Shown here: piece by piece, positions 26,101-38,100 of the stretch
Position numbering within the stretch: the first letter of the stretch is position 1
How the letters are laid out: the number at the start of each line of letters is the position of its first letter
Source of the DNA: Nocardia abscessus
GTDB lineage: Bacteria; Actinomycetota; Actinomycetes; Mycobacteriales; Mycobacteriaceae
Length of the DNA: 64,000 nucleotides
Assembly (NCBI RefSeq): GCF_015477775.1
Contig: NZ_JADLQO010000020.1
Location: 62,001-126,000, forward strand
Direction of reading: 5' to 3'
Position numbers and translations under genes: made by a program
The notes under the pieces: model-generated
What the model was told of the DNA's origin: nothing
Databases searched by the model: none
Seen by the model: the letters and a program-made list of their open reading frames with translations, nothing else

Positions 26101-29100
26101 GGGCCGCGCCGATTCGGCTTCCCGCCAGTCGATCCGGTAGGTGTCCGCGACGATCCGGTCACGGGACGCACGGGCGGACGGTTGCCCGTCCGGTGTCGGT
26201 GTCGGCATCACTCGCAGTCCGTTCGCGACCACCACCGGGCAACCCTCCTCATCGAGCAGTCGAACATCGGCGACACACAGCTGTGGCGTCTGCTCGACGA
26301 CGCGCACATGGCCGAAACGAACGGTGCCCGCGGCAGCCGAGACGAGTACCCCGTCCACGGCGAACGGCACCCAGGTCTGCTCGCCCGCTCGCGGCGACAT
26401 CGCGGCGTATGTGGCTTGGAAGGCCGCGTCCAGCAGAACCGGGTGCACCAGGCCCGCGCCGCCGTCGGTGTCGGGATCCGACAACGTCACCAGGGCTTCG
26501 CGCGGGCCGAAGCGCACGTCGACGACACGGCGGAACGCGGGGCCGTATGGCAGCCCCGCTCGGGCGAGCAGTCGGTAGAAGTCTCCTCCGGCAAGAGTTT
26601 CCGGGCAGCGTGCAAGCACCTGCGCGGGGCTGGAGCCGTTCGGAATCCGGTGCGGTCCTGTCAGGACGAGGGCGCGCGCGTGGCCCGCGCCCTCGGTGGT
26701 CACCTGGACCGCCATTCCGTCGGTGGTCGGCTCGAAGCTCACCCGCACCGGCTGTGGGCCGGTCAGCCCGAGACCGCTGGTGATCACCAGGTCGTCGATC
26801 GCGACGACGTCATCGGCGAGAAGTTCGCGCGCGGTGTCGGCGATGGTCGCGACGAACCAGGCGCCCGGAACGACCACGGTCCGATCCACGACGTGGTCGG
26901 CCAGATAACGTGGGGAGTCCGGGGCGAGCGTGACATCGAAATGCGTTGTCCCGCTATGTGAATCCAGTTCGATTGAGGACGCGGCTCGCGGGTTTGCGTT
27001 GCCCGCGTGGTGAGTAGAGGCCGGAGCAGTCCCGGCTCGCATGGAAAGGTTCGTGTGCCCGTTGCTCGGTTCGGCGAGCGTGTCTCCCTGTGACGAATCA
27101 CGGCCCGCTTCTCGAACGGGAAGTGCGGCAGGGGACGAATGCGCGGCCCGGCTCGGAAGCTCTGCGGAAGTGACGCTCGGAGCGGGAAGCACGTCTTCGA
27201 GTCGAGCCGGAGCGGTAGGTGTCGCACCCGGCTCCGGCAGCGCGCCACCTGAACTCCCATTCGAGTCCCCTGCGGTGAAGACGCGCTCGGCTGAGGTCGT
27301 GGCGTCGCCGGATCGATGTGTGTGGTCGGCGTTCCCGGTGGTTATGGAGTTCTGCGTCGAAAGCAAGTCCGCGGTGCGGCCCGAAAGCCCAGAGTGCCCT
27401 TCGGAGGCGCTGCCAGGTGCCGCAAGCGCGGCTTCCGACCGGACCTCGACCCAATAACGTTGCCGCTGGAAGGGGTACGTCGGGGCGAGCACGCGCCGAC
27501 GGTCGTGCGGGCGGTGGACCTGTTCCCAGTCCACCGGCACGCCCCCGACGTACAGGTGGCCGAGCGCCGTCATCATCGTCTCGCGGTCGCCGCGCCCGCG
27601 TCGCAACGACGCGACGAACCGTGCCGAGTCCCCCAGCACTCGCTTGCCGAGCGCGGACAACGTCGGCTGCGGACCGATCTCGAGAAACACATCGATCCCC
27701 AGCTCGGCCATGGCGCGCATGCCCTGGGCGAAGCGCACGGGCTGACGCGCATGCCGCGCCCAGTACTCCGGCGTCAACTCCCCCGCGCGCAACGGCATCC
27801 CGGTGAGGTTCGATACGAGCGGAATCGCGGGATCGGTCATCGTGGCCCGCGCCGCAGCCACGGCGAGGTCGTCGAGGATCGGATCCATCGCCGCCGAATG
27901 GAAAGCGTGCGAGACGGTCAGGTCCGCGGTCCGGAAACCGTGCGCGGACAGTTCTTCCCGAAGCAGATCGAGCGAGGTGCGTGTTCCGGCGACCACCACC
28001 TGGGCCGGTCCGTTGTACCCGGCGATCGACGCCGTGGGTTCATACCGCGCGACAAGCGGCGCGACCTGCTCGGCGGGAGCGTCCACGGCCAGCATCCCGC
28101 CCCCGTCCGGCAGGCGCTGCATCAATCCGCCGCGCACGGCGACAAGTCGCAGAGCGTCCTCCACGGCCATGGCGCCCGCCGCGCAGGCGGCGACGTACTC
28201 GCCGACACTGTGTCCGAGCACCGCGGCCGGGGTGATTCCCCACGACCGCCACAGCTGCCACAACGCCCATTCGACGGCGAACAACACCGGCTGCGTGAAC
28301 ACCGTGCGGCGCAGCAGTTCGGGATCGCGCTCGCCGTACACGGCGTCGATCAGCCCGATGCCGTCCTCGATCGGTCCCAGCACCGCGTCGCAGTGCCGCA
28401 GTGCCGCGCGGAAGACCGGTTCGGAGGCGAACAGCTCGCGCGCCATGCCGGGGTATTGCGCTCCCTGTCCGGTGAACAGCAACGCCACCTTCGCTTTCGA
28501 TGCCCGCTCCACCCGCCCGCGGAGCAGGGTCGGCGGCCGGTCCCGCAGGTCTCGCGCGGCGGCGTCGCCGGTCGCCGCGACGATCGCGAGCCGCTGCTCG
28601 AAATGCGTCCGCGCGGTGGCGGCAGTGTAGGCCAGATCCCCGAGAGGCACACGGGCCGAAGCAGTTTCGTTCGCCCAGAGCCGCGCGAGGTCAGTGAGGG
28701 CGGATTCGTCGCGTGCCGAGAGCACGAGCACCTGCGCGGTCGGCGACTCCGGTCGCGGGGCGGGCGTCGGGTCACCCTCCGCCACGATGACGTGCGCGTT
28801 GGTTCCGCTCATGCCGAACGAGCTGACGCCGATCGCCGGTTGATGCCCGGTCCGCGGCCACTCCCGCGCCTCGCCGACGACTTCGAGCGGCAATCCTGCC
28901 CAATCGATCAGCGGGTTCGGTGTGCGGAAATGCAAGCTCGGCGGAATCCGGCGGTGCCGCAACATGAGCACGGCCTTGATGACTCCCGCGACACCGGCCG
29001 CCCCCTCGGTGTGCCCGATATTGGTCTTGACCGACCCGATGAGCAGGGGCTGCGTGCGCCCCTCCCCGTACACCTCGGCCAGTGCGGTGGCCTCGATCGG

Positions 29101-32100
29101 GTCTCCGAGCGGGGTGCCGGTGCCGTGTGCTTCGACGTAGTCCACCGCGTCCGGCCGCATGCCCGCCCGGTCCAGTGCGTCGGTGATGACGCGTTGCTGG
29201 GCCGGGCCGTTGGGCGCGGTGAGACCATTGGACCGGCCGTCGTGATTGACCGCGACGCCAGGCACCACGGCCAGCACCTGATCGCCGTTGCGGCGGGCTT
29301 CCGACAGTCGGGTCAGCACGAGCACGCCGCAACCGTCGGCGCGGACGTAGCCGTTGGCGTCGGCGTCGAAGGCCCGCGACCGTCCGTCGGGCGACAGGGA
29401 AGCCAGACGGCAGAAGCCGATGGTGGTCTCCGGGGCCAGCTGGAGGTTCACACCGCCCACCAGCGCCAGATCGCAGCGGCCCGCGCGCAACCCGTCCCAG
29501 GCCGATTGCAGCGCCACCAGCGACGAGGAGCAGGCCGTGTCCAGCGTCATCGCCGGACCTTGCAGCCCGAGCACGTAGGCCAGTCGCCCGGCCGCCACGC
29601 TCGGCGCCGAACCGATGACGGAGTAGGCGCCGATCGCGGTCGGGTGGGCGGCCTGGGTCGGTGTGCCCGGGTACTCGCTGAAGCACAGGCCGACGTACAC
29701 GCCGGTGCGGCTGCCCGCCAGAGCGCCTGGTGCGCGACCGGAGCGCTCCAGTGCCTCCCAGCTGGTCTCCAGCAGCAGGCGTTGCTGCGGGTCCATCGCG
29801 CGCGCTTCGGCCGCGCCGATGCCGAAGAACGCGGGATCGAATTCGTCCGCACCGTCGACGAAACCGCCCCAGCGGGTGTACATGCGGCCCAAGGCCGCCG
29901 GATCGGGGTCGTAGTAGGCGTCGATGTCCCAGCGCTGCGGCGGCACCTCGGTGATCGCGTCGCGGCCCTGCCACAGCAGATCCCAGAAATCCTCGGGTGT
30001 GCGCACCCCGCCGGGAAAGCGGCAGCTCATGCCGACGATGACGATCGGGTCGTCGTCGGAATCGTTCTGTTCGCTCTCCGAGCCGTTCGATACCGACAGT
30101 GTCGAACTCTGCTGCTGGACGGGAGGTTCCGGTAACGGCGTCTCCGAGATTGTCGAGGTGTCTGCCGCAGGGCTGATGCTCACGACGTTGTCGGCCGACC
30201 CGCCCGCTTCGCCTTCGGTAAGCGCGGGCGCGCCCTTACGGTGCAGGAACCGCGCGATGTCACGCACGGTCGGGTAGTCGAAGACGAGCCCGGCGGGCAG
30301 CGGCATTCCGATCTCGGCGGCCAGCGCGGCTCGCAGCTCCATCCCCGTGAGGGAGTCGACTCCGGTGTCGTGCAGCGGCAGATCCGGGTCGAGTTCGCTC
30401 GCGCGGTCCAGTACCCGCATCGCGACGCGCTGCACGAGCGCCTCCCACGGCGCGACATCGTTCGACGCGGGCCGGGGCTGCGGTGACGTCGGCGGCTCTG
30501 TCTGCAGTGGGGCAGACGGCGCCGCGACCTGCGACGAGCGGTTGGCGTACCACCGTTCCGGCACGAAACCGAACACACCCGGGACAGTGCTGTCGTGGCG
30601 AACGAGATGACTCAGCGCCGCGACGGCATCGCCCTCGTACAGCGGCGGCAGACCACGCCGCGTGAGCCGCGCGGTGACGTCGGCGCGGCCGGCGGCCATG
30701 CCCACATCGGCGAACGGTCCCCACCCGATACTCAGCGCGGGCAGTCCCTCGGCCCGGCGTCGCCAAGCCAGCGCGTCCAAGGCCGCGTTCGCGGCGGCGT
30801 AGTTCGCTTGACCGGGAGTACCCAGCACGCCCGCGACGGACGAATAGGTGACGAACAATTCCAGCGGTTGGTCGCGGGTGAGCTCGTCGAGGTGCAGCGC
30901 CGCATGATATTTGGGCCGGAGCACGGTCTCGAATCTCGACCAGGTCTGCTCGGTCACCACGCCGTCGTCGAGCACTCCCGCGCAGTGGACCACGCCGTGC
31001 AAGGGCGGGAAGCCGGACTCCGCGATGGCACCCAGCAGTTCCGCGACGGACGCGCGGTCGCCGACGTCGGCCTGGTGCGCCGTCACACGGGCGCCGCCGG
31101 CGCGCAGTGATTCCAGCAGCCGCTCACCTACCGCGTCCGGCGCACGGCGGCCGACCAGCACGAGATGCCGCGCCCCACGCTCCACCAGCCACCGCGCGGC
31201 CGCGGCGCCGAGGCCACCGAAGCCGCCGGTCACCAGGTAGGTGCCATCGCTCGACCGATCACCGCCCGCGGCGGTCGGGGTGTCTCGGCCGAGCAGGACG
31301 ATGCGGCCGGGATGGTTCCGGTGCGACATGGCGCGAAACGCCTCGGCGGCCCGCTCGATGCCGTGCACCGCGTGCGGCAGCGCATCGAGTGCGTGTTGCT
31401 CGAACAGCGCCATGACGCTGCGCAGGATCTTCCCGAGCCGCCGCGGGTCGGTAGCGGCCGGATCGAACTCGCGATGGTCGACCTCGCCGCCGCGGTGGGC
31501 GGTTTGCTGCTGCACCGGGTCGACGACGTCCACGAGTCGGCCGTCCGCGTGCAATATGCCGACGGCCTGCGCGGCGAAGTCGTCCCCCAGGGTGTGCACG
31601 ACGACATCCATTCCGTGCCCTGAGGTCGCCGCCCGGACGTGTTCGCCCACCTCGTGGTGCCAGGTATCGATCTGCGTGACCGGCAGTCCCGCGCTGCGCG
31701 CCCAGCGACACAGCGCGGCGGTCGCGAACACCTGCGCCCCGGCATGCGCGGCGAGCTGGACCGCGGCCATACCGACGCCGTCGGCCGACCCGTGCACGAG
31801 CACACGGTCCCTGGCGCGCACGCCGCCGACGTCGAACAGCGCGTACCAGGCGGTGGTGAACGCGTACGGCACGGTCGCCCCTTCGGCGAACGCGAGGCGT
31901 TCCGGCAATGGTGCCACCATGCCCTGGTCGACAGTCACGTGACGGGAGAAACTGTCCCTCGCCAAGGCGACGACACGATCGCCTACCGCGAAACCCTCGA
32001 CCCCCGCCCCCACCGCGGTGATCCGGCCCGCGCATTCCGCCCCCAACGGCACCGCACCTTCGGGGTGCAGGCCCGAGGCCACCCACAGGTCGCGGGCGTT

Positions 32101-35100
32101 GAGTCCGGTAGCGGCGACCGCGATCTCGACCTCTCCGGCTCCTGGTGCGCGTCGAACGCCAGGTGCCCATCGCATCCGGTCGAAATCGCCGGAACGATGC
32201 GCGACCAGCCGGTAGTCGTCCGCAGGCGCGGGTCCGTCGGCGAGCCGAGCTGTCAGCCAACGGCCGCCGCGGATCGCGAACTCGCCTGCGGCGCGCTCGC
32301 CGAGCAAGCCCTCGACGATCGGCGCGTTGTGCTCGCCGAGTTCGGCAGGCACGTCCAGCAATCGGCACCCGAACTCCGGGTGCTCGGTGGCCAGCGTGCG
32401 CCCGAAGCCCCACAGGAGAGCCTGATCGGGATCCGGCCGGTCGGCGAGGGTGACGCGCTGGGCGTTCACGGTCAGCAACCACAGCGCAGCGGGCCGGTGA
32501 GCTGCCGCGTCCAGTGCGCGTGTCAACTGCAAGGCAGCTTCGATGCGGGTCTGCGCGGACGCCGCGGTCCACGCGAAGACGATGCCCTGCACAGAATGCG
32601 TGGCGGCGAACGACGAGGCCGGGTCTTCCGGGCGGACAACCACGGTCTCAGCGCCGCGTGCGACCAGGCCGCCTGCGACGGCGTCGCCGACCGGCCCGTC
32701 AGCGAAGACCAGCCAGCGGCCCGCGGCATTCACCCGTGTGGGCTCAGCGCTCTCGGCCGAGACCCATTCGACGTGATGCAGCAGGCCCGCGAGCCTGGAC
32801 GAGTCCTGCTCGGCGGCAACGGCTTCCGGCGCGGAATCGCGTTTCGTGGCGATCAAGCTGACCCCGTGCAAGCTGGCGAGCGGTCGTCCCGATGCCGAAT
32901 ACAGTGTGGCGTCACCGACGATGACGCGCGTCCCGCGTTCGGTTACCCGTACCCGGCAGCGGACGATCGTATCGCCGACAGTCGGGCTGCCGAAGAATCG
33001 AGCACGATCTATCCCGGAGGGCAAGAACAACCCCTCCGCGGCATCGGCGGTCACCACAATGCTGTGCAGGCACGCATCGAGCAGGATCGGGTCGAGCGTC
33101 GCCGGACTGTCCTGCGGCAACCGGAAGACGGTCTCCGCGTCGGTGTCGCTGACCCGCCGGAACTCGGTGGCGCAGCGGTAGTCGGGCCCCAAGTGCAGAC
33201 CCAGCCGCGCCGCAGTCTCGTAGTAGGCGGGCCATATCCCACGCTCCCCAGCGTGTCCCACTGCCTCGTGTGGTTGCGTCGGGGCCGCCTGCGCGGCGGT
33301 GAGTTTCGCGTGCGCGTAGCTGGTCCGGGCATCGTCGGAACCTACGAAGCGGACATCGTAGCCGTCCTGGCCGCGATCGAGCATGACCCGCACGACCGAT
33401 TCAGCGGTGACGTCCAGCGGAGTGACCAGGCGCAGGCCGGTGACCTCCCAGCCGCCCGGCAGTTCAGCGGCGATCTCGTTCAGTCGAGCGCACAGCCACG
33501 CCGCGGGCACCGTCGGCACACCACGCAGGCGATGCCCCGCGAACATCTCGGGCGTCAGCCGCAAGGTGCGCGAGGACGTGAGCCGAGGCTCGGCACCGGG
33601 GTCCTGCGCGAGCGGTTGGGCGGGAGCCTGAGTGGCGGGGAGTTGCGCGGCGCCACCGGAGCGGGGCTCGAGTTCCAGCCAGTGCCGTTTGCGCTGGAAC
33701 GGGTAGGTCGGTAGGTCGACCCGGTGCCACGGTCTACCGGAATAAACTGCCGCCCAGTCGATTTCCGCTCCATCGACGTAACGATCGGCCAGCTCCGCCG
33801 CGCCACTGGACACCCCGACGACCGATCCGCTCGCCGTGCTCCCGGTGGCGACGCTCTCCAGCGCGGCGCGCAGCTGTGCCCCGGTGTCGAAGCCGATCGC
33901 CACCCGCTCGCCGAAATGCGTGCGGCCCACTGCCGCCGACGCACACAGATCCGCCAGCGCCGTGTCCGGGCGGGCGGCCAGCAGATCGCGATACCGAGCC
34001 GCCAGTTCTCGCAGGGCGCCGGCGTTCTTCGCCGACAGGACCAGCAGGTGGGGTCCGGAATCGGCGGCGACTGCGGCCTCGGACGGCCGCGGTGCTTCTT
34101 CGATCACCACGTGCGCGTTCGTCCCGCTGATCCCGAACGCGCTCACGCCCGCGCGCCGCGGCCGCTGCGCGCGCCGCCACGGGCGCTCCTCGCCGACCAC
34201 GCGGATCGCGACCGAATCCCAGTCGATGTGCGGATTGCCCGACCGGAAGTGCAGCGAGGCGGGAATGCGCTCGTGCCGCATCGCCTCGATCACCTTGATG
34301 ATGTTGGCGATGCCCGCCGCGGCCTGGGTGTGCCCGAGGTTCGACTTCACCGAGCCGATCCACAACGGCGCGGACTCGGTGCGGCCCTCGCCCAGCACGG
34401 AGGCGAGCGCGTTGACCTCGATCGGGTCGCCGAGCGCGGTGCCGGTGCCGTGCGTCTCGACATAATCGATGTCCTCGGCCTCGACCGCCGCGTCCGTCAG
34501 CGCCGCCCGGATGACCCGTTCCTGCGCCGGACCGTTCGGCGCGCTCAACCCCTGACTGCGGCCGTCGGAATTGACCGCTGATCCGCGTACCAGCCCCAGC
34601 ACCCGATCGCCGTCGCGTTGCGCGTCGGCCAGCCGTTTGAGCACGAGCACTCCCGCGCCGTCACTCCAGACCACGCCGTCGGCGCGCGCGTCGAAGCTCT
34701 TGCACCGGCCGTCGGCGGCCAGGCCGCGCGCTCGCGCGAAGTAGATGTCCAGCGAGGGCGTGAGCACCACCGTGGCCCCGCCCGCCAACGCGAGATCGCA
34801 TTCGCCGCTGCGCAGGCTGCGCACCGCCGTATGCACGGTCACCAGCGAGGACGAGCACGCGGTGTCGATGGTGAGACTGGGACCGTTGACGCCGAGGAAG
34901 TACGACAGCCGCCCGGAGGCGACGCTGGCCAGGTTGCCGGTGCCGAACCAGGCGTTGGGGGCGACATCCGCCCGCGCCATCCGTTCGGCGTAGTCGTTGG
35001 ACATCAACCCGACGAAGACGCCGGTCCGGCTGCCCTCCAGACGGCTCGCGGGATAACCGGCGTGTTCCAGCGCCTCCCACGAGGTTTCCAGCAGCAGCCG

Positions 35101-38100
35101 CTGCTGAGGGTCCAGCATCCGTGCTTCGCCCACGGAGATGTCGAAGAATCCGGCGTCGAATTCCTCGACACCCTCGACGAAGCCGCCCCAGCGGGTGTAA
35201 GTCTTCCCCTCGGCATCAGGGTCCGGATCGAAGAAGGCCTCCACATCCCAGCGGTGCGTGGGCACCTCGGTGACCGCGTCGGTTTCGGTGGTGAGCAGAT
35301 GCCAGAGGTCGGCGGGCCCACGGACGCCTCCGGGATAGCGGCAGCCCATACCGATGATCGCGATCGCGTCGGCGTAATCCGCAGGAACGGAGCGAGTTTC
35401 GGGTCTTGTGAGTTGAGTCACGTTCGGTGTACTAGGTGTAACCGGAAGTTCGGCCGGGTACACCGCGGGGGTGAGCTGCTCGGAGATGCGCATGATCGGT
35501 CGCTGTTCGGCCTGCTCCCGTGCCGTGCGGCGTGGGGTGCCGCTGCCGGGTGCGGTTTTCGCGCCGAGCCGGGCGATCTCCTCGGACACCGCGGCGACGG
35601 TCGGATGATCGAACAGCAGGGTAGCCGGAAGCCGCACCCCCAGATCGGCGGAAAGCGCGTTGCGCAATTCGACGGCCATCATCGAGTCCAGCCCGAGTTC
35701 GCGCAGCGGCGTGCGATCGGCGACAGCCGTGGTGCGGCCGAGCGTCGTCATCGCGTGGGCGCGCACCAGCTCCAGCAGTTCGGCCGGGTCGCGCGATTCG
35801 TGCACGTCCTGCTCATCGACCTGAGCGATCGTTTCCTGCTCCGCGGAGACATTCGCGACGACGGGGAACACCGCGACGACTCCTTCTGCGGCCACCAGCG
35901 AGCGCAACGCTCGGGCACCGTCCTCGACAGCCAATTCGGCGACGCCATGGCGCACCCACGCTCGGCGGGCCGCATCGCTCAGTCCCTCAGCCATGCCGGT
36001 GCCCGCCCACGGACCCCACGCGATGCTCACCGCAGGCAGCCCTTGCGCCGAGCGCAGGCGAGCGAGGGCATCGAGGTAGGCGTTCGCTGCGGCATAGTTG
36101 CCCTGGCCGGCGGCGCCCACCACGGCGCTGACCGACGAGAACAGCACGAACAGATCCAGCGCCCGGCCTGCGGTCAACTCGTGCAAGTGCCAAGCGCCCG
36201 CGACCTTGCCCGCGAACACCCGCTCGAGGTGTCCCGAGGTCTGCTCGATCAGCAGCGCGTCGTCCAGGACGCCCGCGCAATGCACCACTCCGGCCAGCCT
36301 CGGAAGCTCGCCGCCGAAACGACCGATCAATCGGGACAGCGCAGCTCGGTCCGCCACATCGACCACCGCGGTCTCGACGCGCGCACCCAGGGCGGCGATG
36401 CGCGCCACCTCCTGCTCGTCTCCCGGAGCCTGGGCGCTGCGACCGGCCAGCACCACCGTGCCCGCGCCCGCCTCGGCCAGGACGCGCGCGGCGGTCAACC
36501 CGAGCGCTCCACGCCCGCCGGTGACCAGATACGCGGCAGCGCGATCCAGACGCGGCACCGTCTCGACGTCATCGGCAGGCCGCAGACCCATCGTGTACCG
36601 CTGGCGGCCGAGCAGTGCAACCGCGTCATCCGCTGCTTGCGAGACGATTTCGTCCACCAGGCGGTGGTCGTCGCAGCGAGCGCCGACGGGCAGATCGATC
36701 AGGCGGCAACCCAACTCGGGAAGTTCCGTGCGCACCACCGCGCCCAGTCCCCACAGCGTCGCAGCTGCCGGGCGCACGAGTTCTCCGGGCAACGCGCCGG
36801 TCGCCCCCACGGTCACCAGGTGCAGCGGTCCGTACGCGACCGTCCGAGCCATCGCCTGCACCACGCCGAGGGCGAATGCCGTTTCCGTGCGCGCCGCGTC
36901 GGCGCTGTCGTCCGCCTCGACATCGGCGAGGTAGATCACCGCCCGGCCGTCGCCGGGCCAGACGGCCGGATCGGTCGTACGCTCCACCGCCACCGCATCG
37001 GTGCCGGTAGCGCGCAACGCGGCGGCGAGCCGGTCCGCCTGCCTGCCGACGCCGATCACCAGCGCGGCGGCCATGCCCTGTCCGCGCGGCGCCGCCGCGG
37101 CAGGCTCCCAGACCGGTCGATGAGTGAAGCGCGACATGCGATCCCGATCCTGCGACTGCCCGGCGGTGCCGGACTCGGCGAACCATACGTCTTCGATATC
37201 GCAGATCACCGTGTCGGCGGTATCGAAGACGGTGATGCGAATCGTGCGGCCGGTGCGCTCGGCCAGCGCCCACGCCCGCTCATCGGCCCGTGCCCCGGAC
37301 AGACGCAAACGGCCGATACCGACCGGCAACTGGGCCGCGTGATCATCACGGGTCACCAGCGCGAGACCGGTCTGCACCGCGGCGTCGAGCAGGCACGCCA
37401 GCCAGGCGTCCGGTTCACCGGCGAGTTCCGCCGGTCGCGTCAATTCGGCGAGCACGCTGTTCGCGCCGAGCCGCAGCCGCGTGATCCAGCGGAATCGCGG
37501 ACCGAACGTCAACCCGGAGTCCGCACAACGACGGTAGAAATCGTCGGTGTCCCACTCGGTGGACGGGGTGAGTCGCGCCGCGGACAGGCTTCCGGAATCG
37601 CGCGGCCGATTCGAGGCGGCTCGAACCACCGCGGACACCGCCGTGACGCTGCCGACCTGGAACCGAACTTCGGTGCGGCCCTCCCCGACGGACACCAGCG
37701 GCGCACCCAATTCCTCCAGCGGCACCGGCCGCGCGGCCACGAAGTCGATCAGCTCGTCGTCGGCGCCGCCAGCCGCGCGCAGGGCTCGCAGCGCGAGATC
37801 CGCCGCTGGCACCACCGCGCGATCCCGAAACCGATGCTCGGCAAGGTATCCGGTGTCCGGGGACGGCACGGTGATCCGTACTCGTTCGAAAGGGTAGGTG
37901 GGCAGGCCGTTGCGCCGCCGCGCGTCCGGGGGCGCCACCGCCTTCCAGTCGATCGCCGCGCCCGCGCAGTAGAGGTCGCCCACACCGCGCAACAGCACCT
38001 CGTCGTCCACGGACGCACGCCGCATGCTCGGCACCCACAAGGCGTCCGGGTCGGCTTGCCTGCCGAACTCCAGCAGCACCGGATGCGGGCCCACCTCGAG

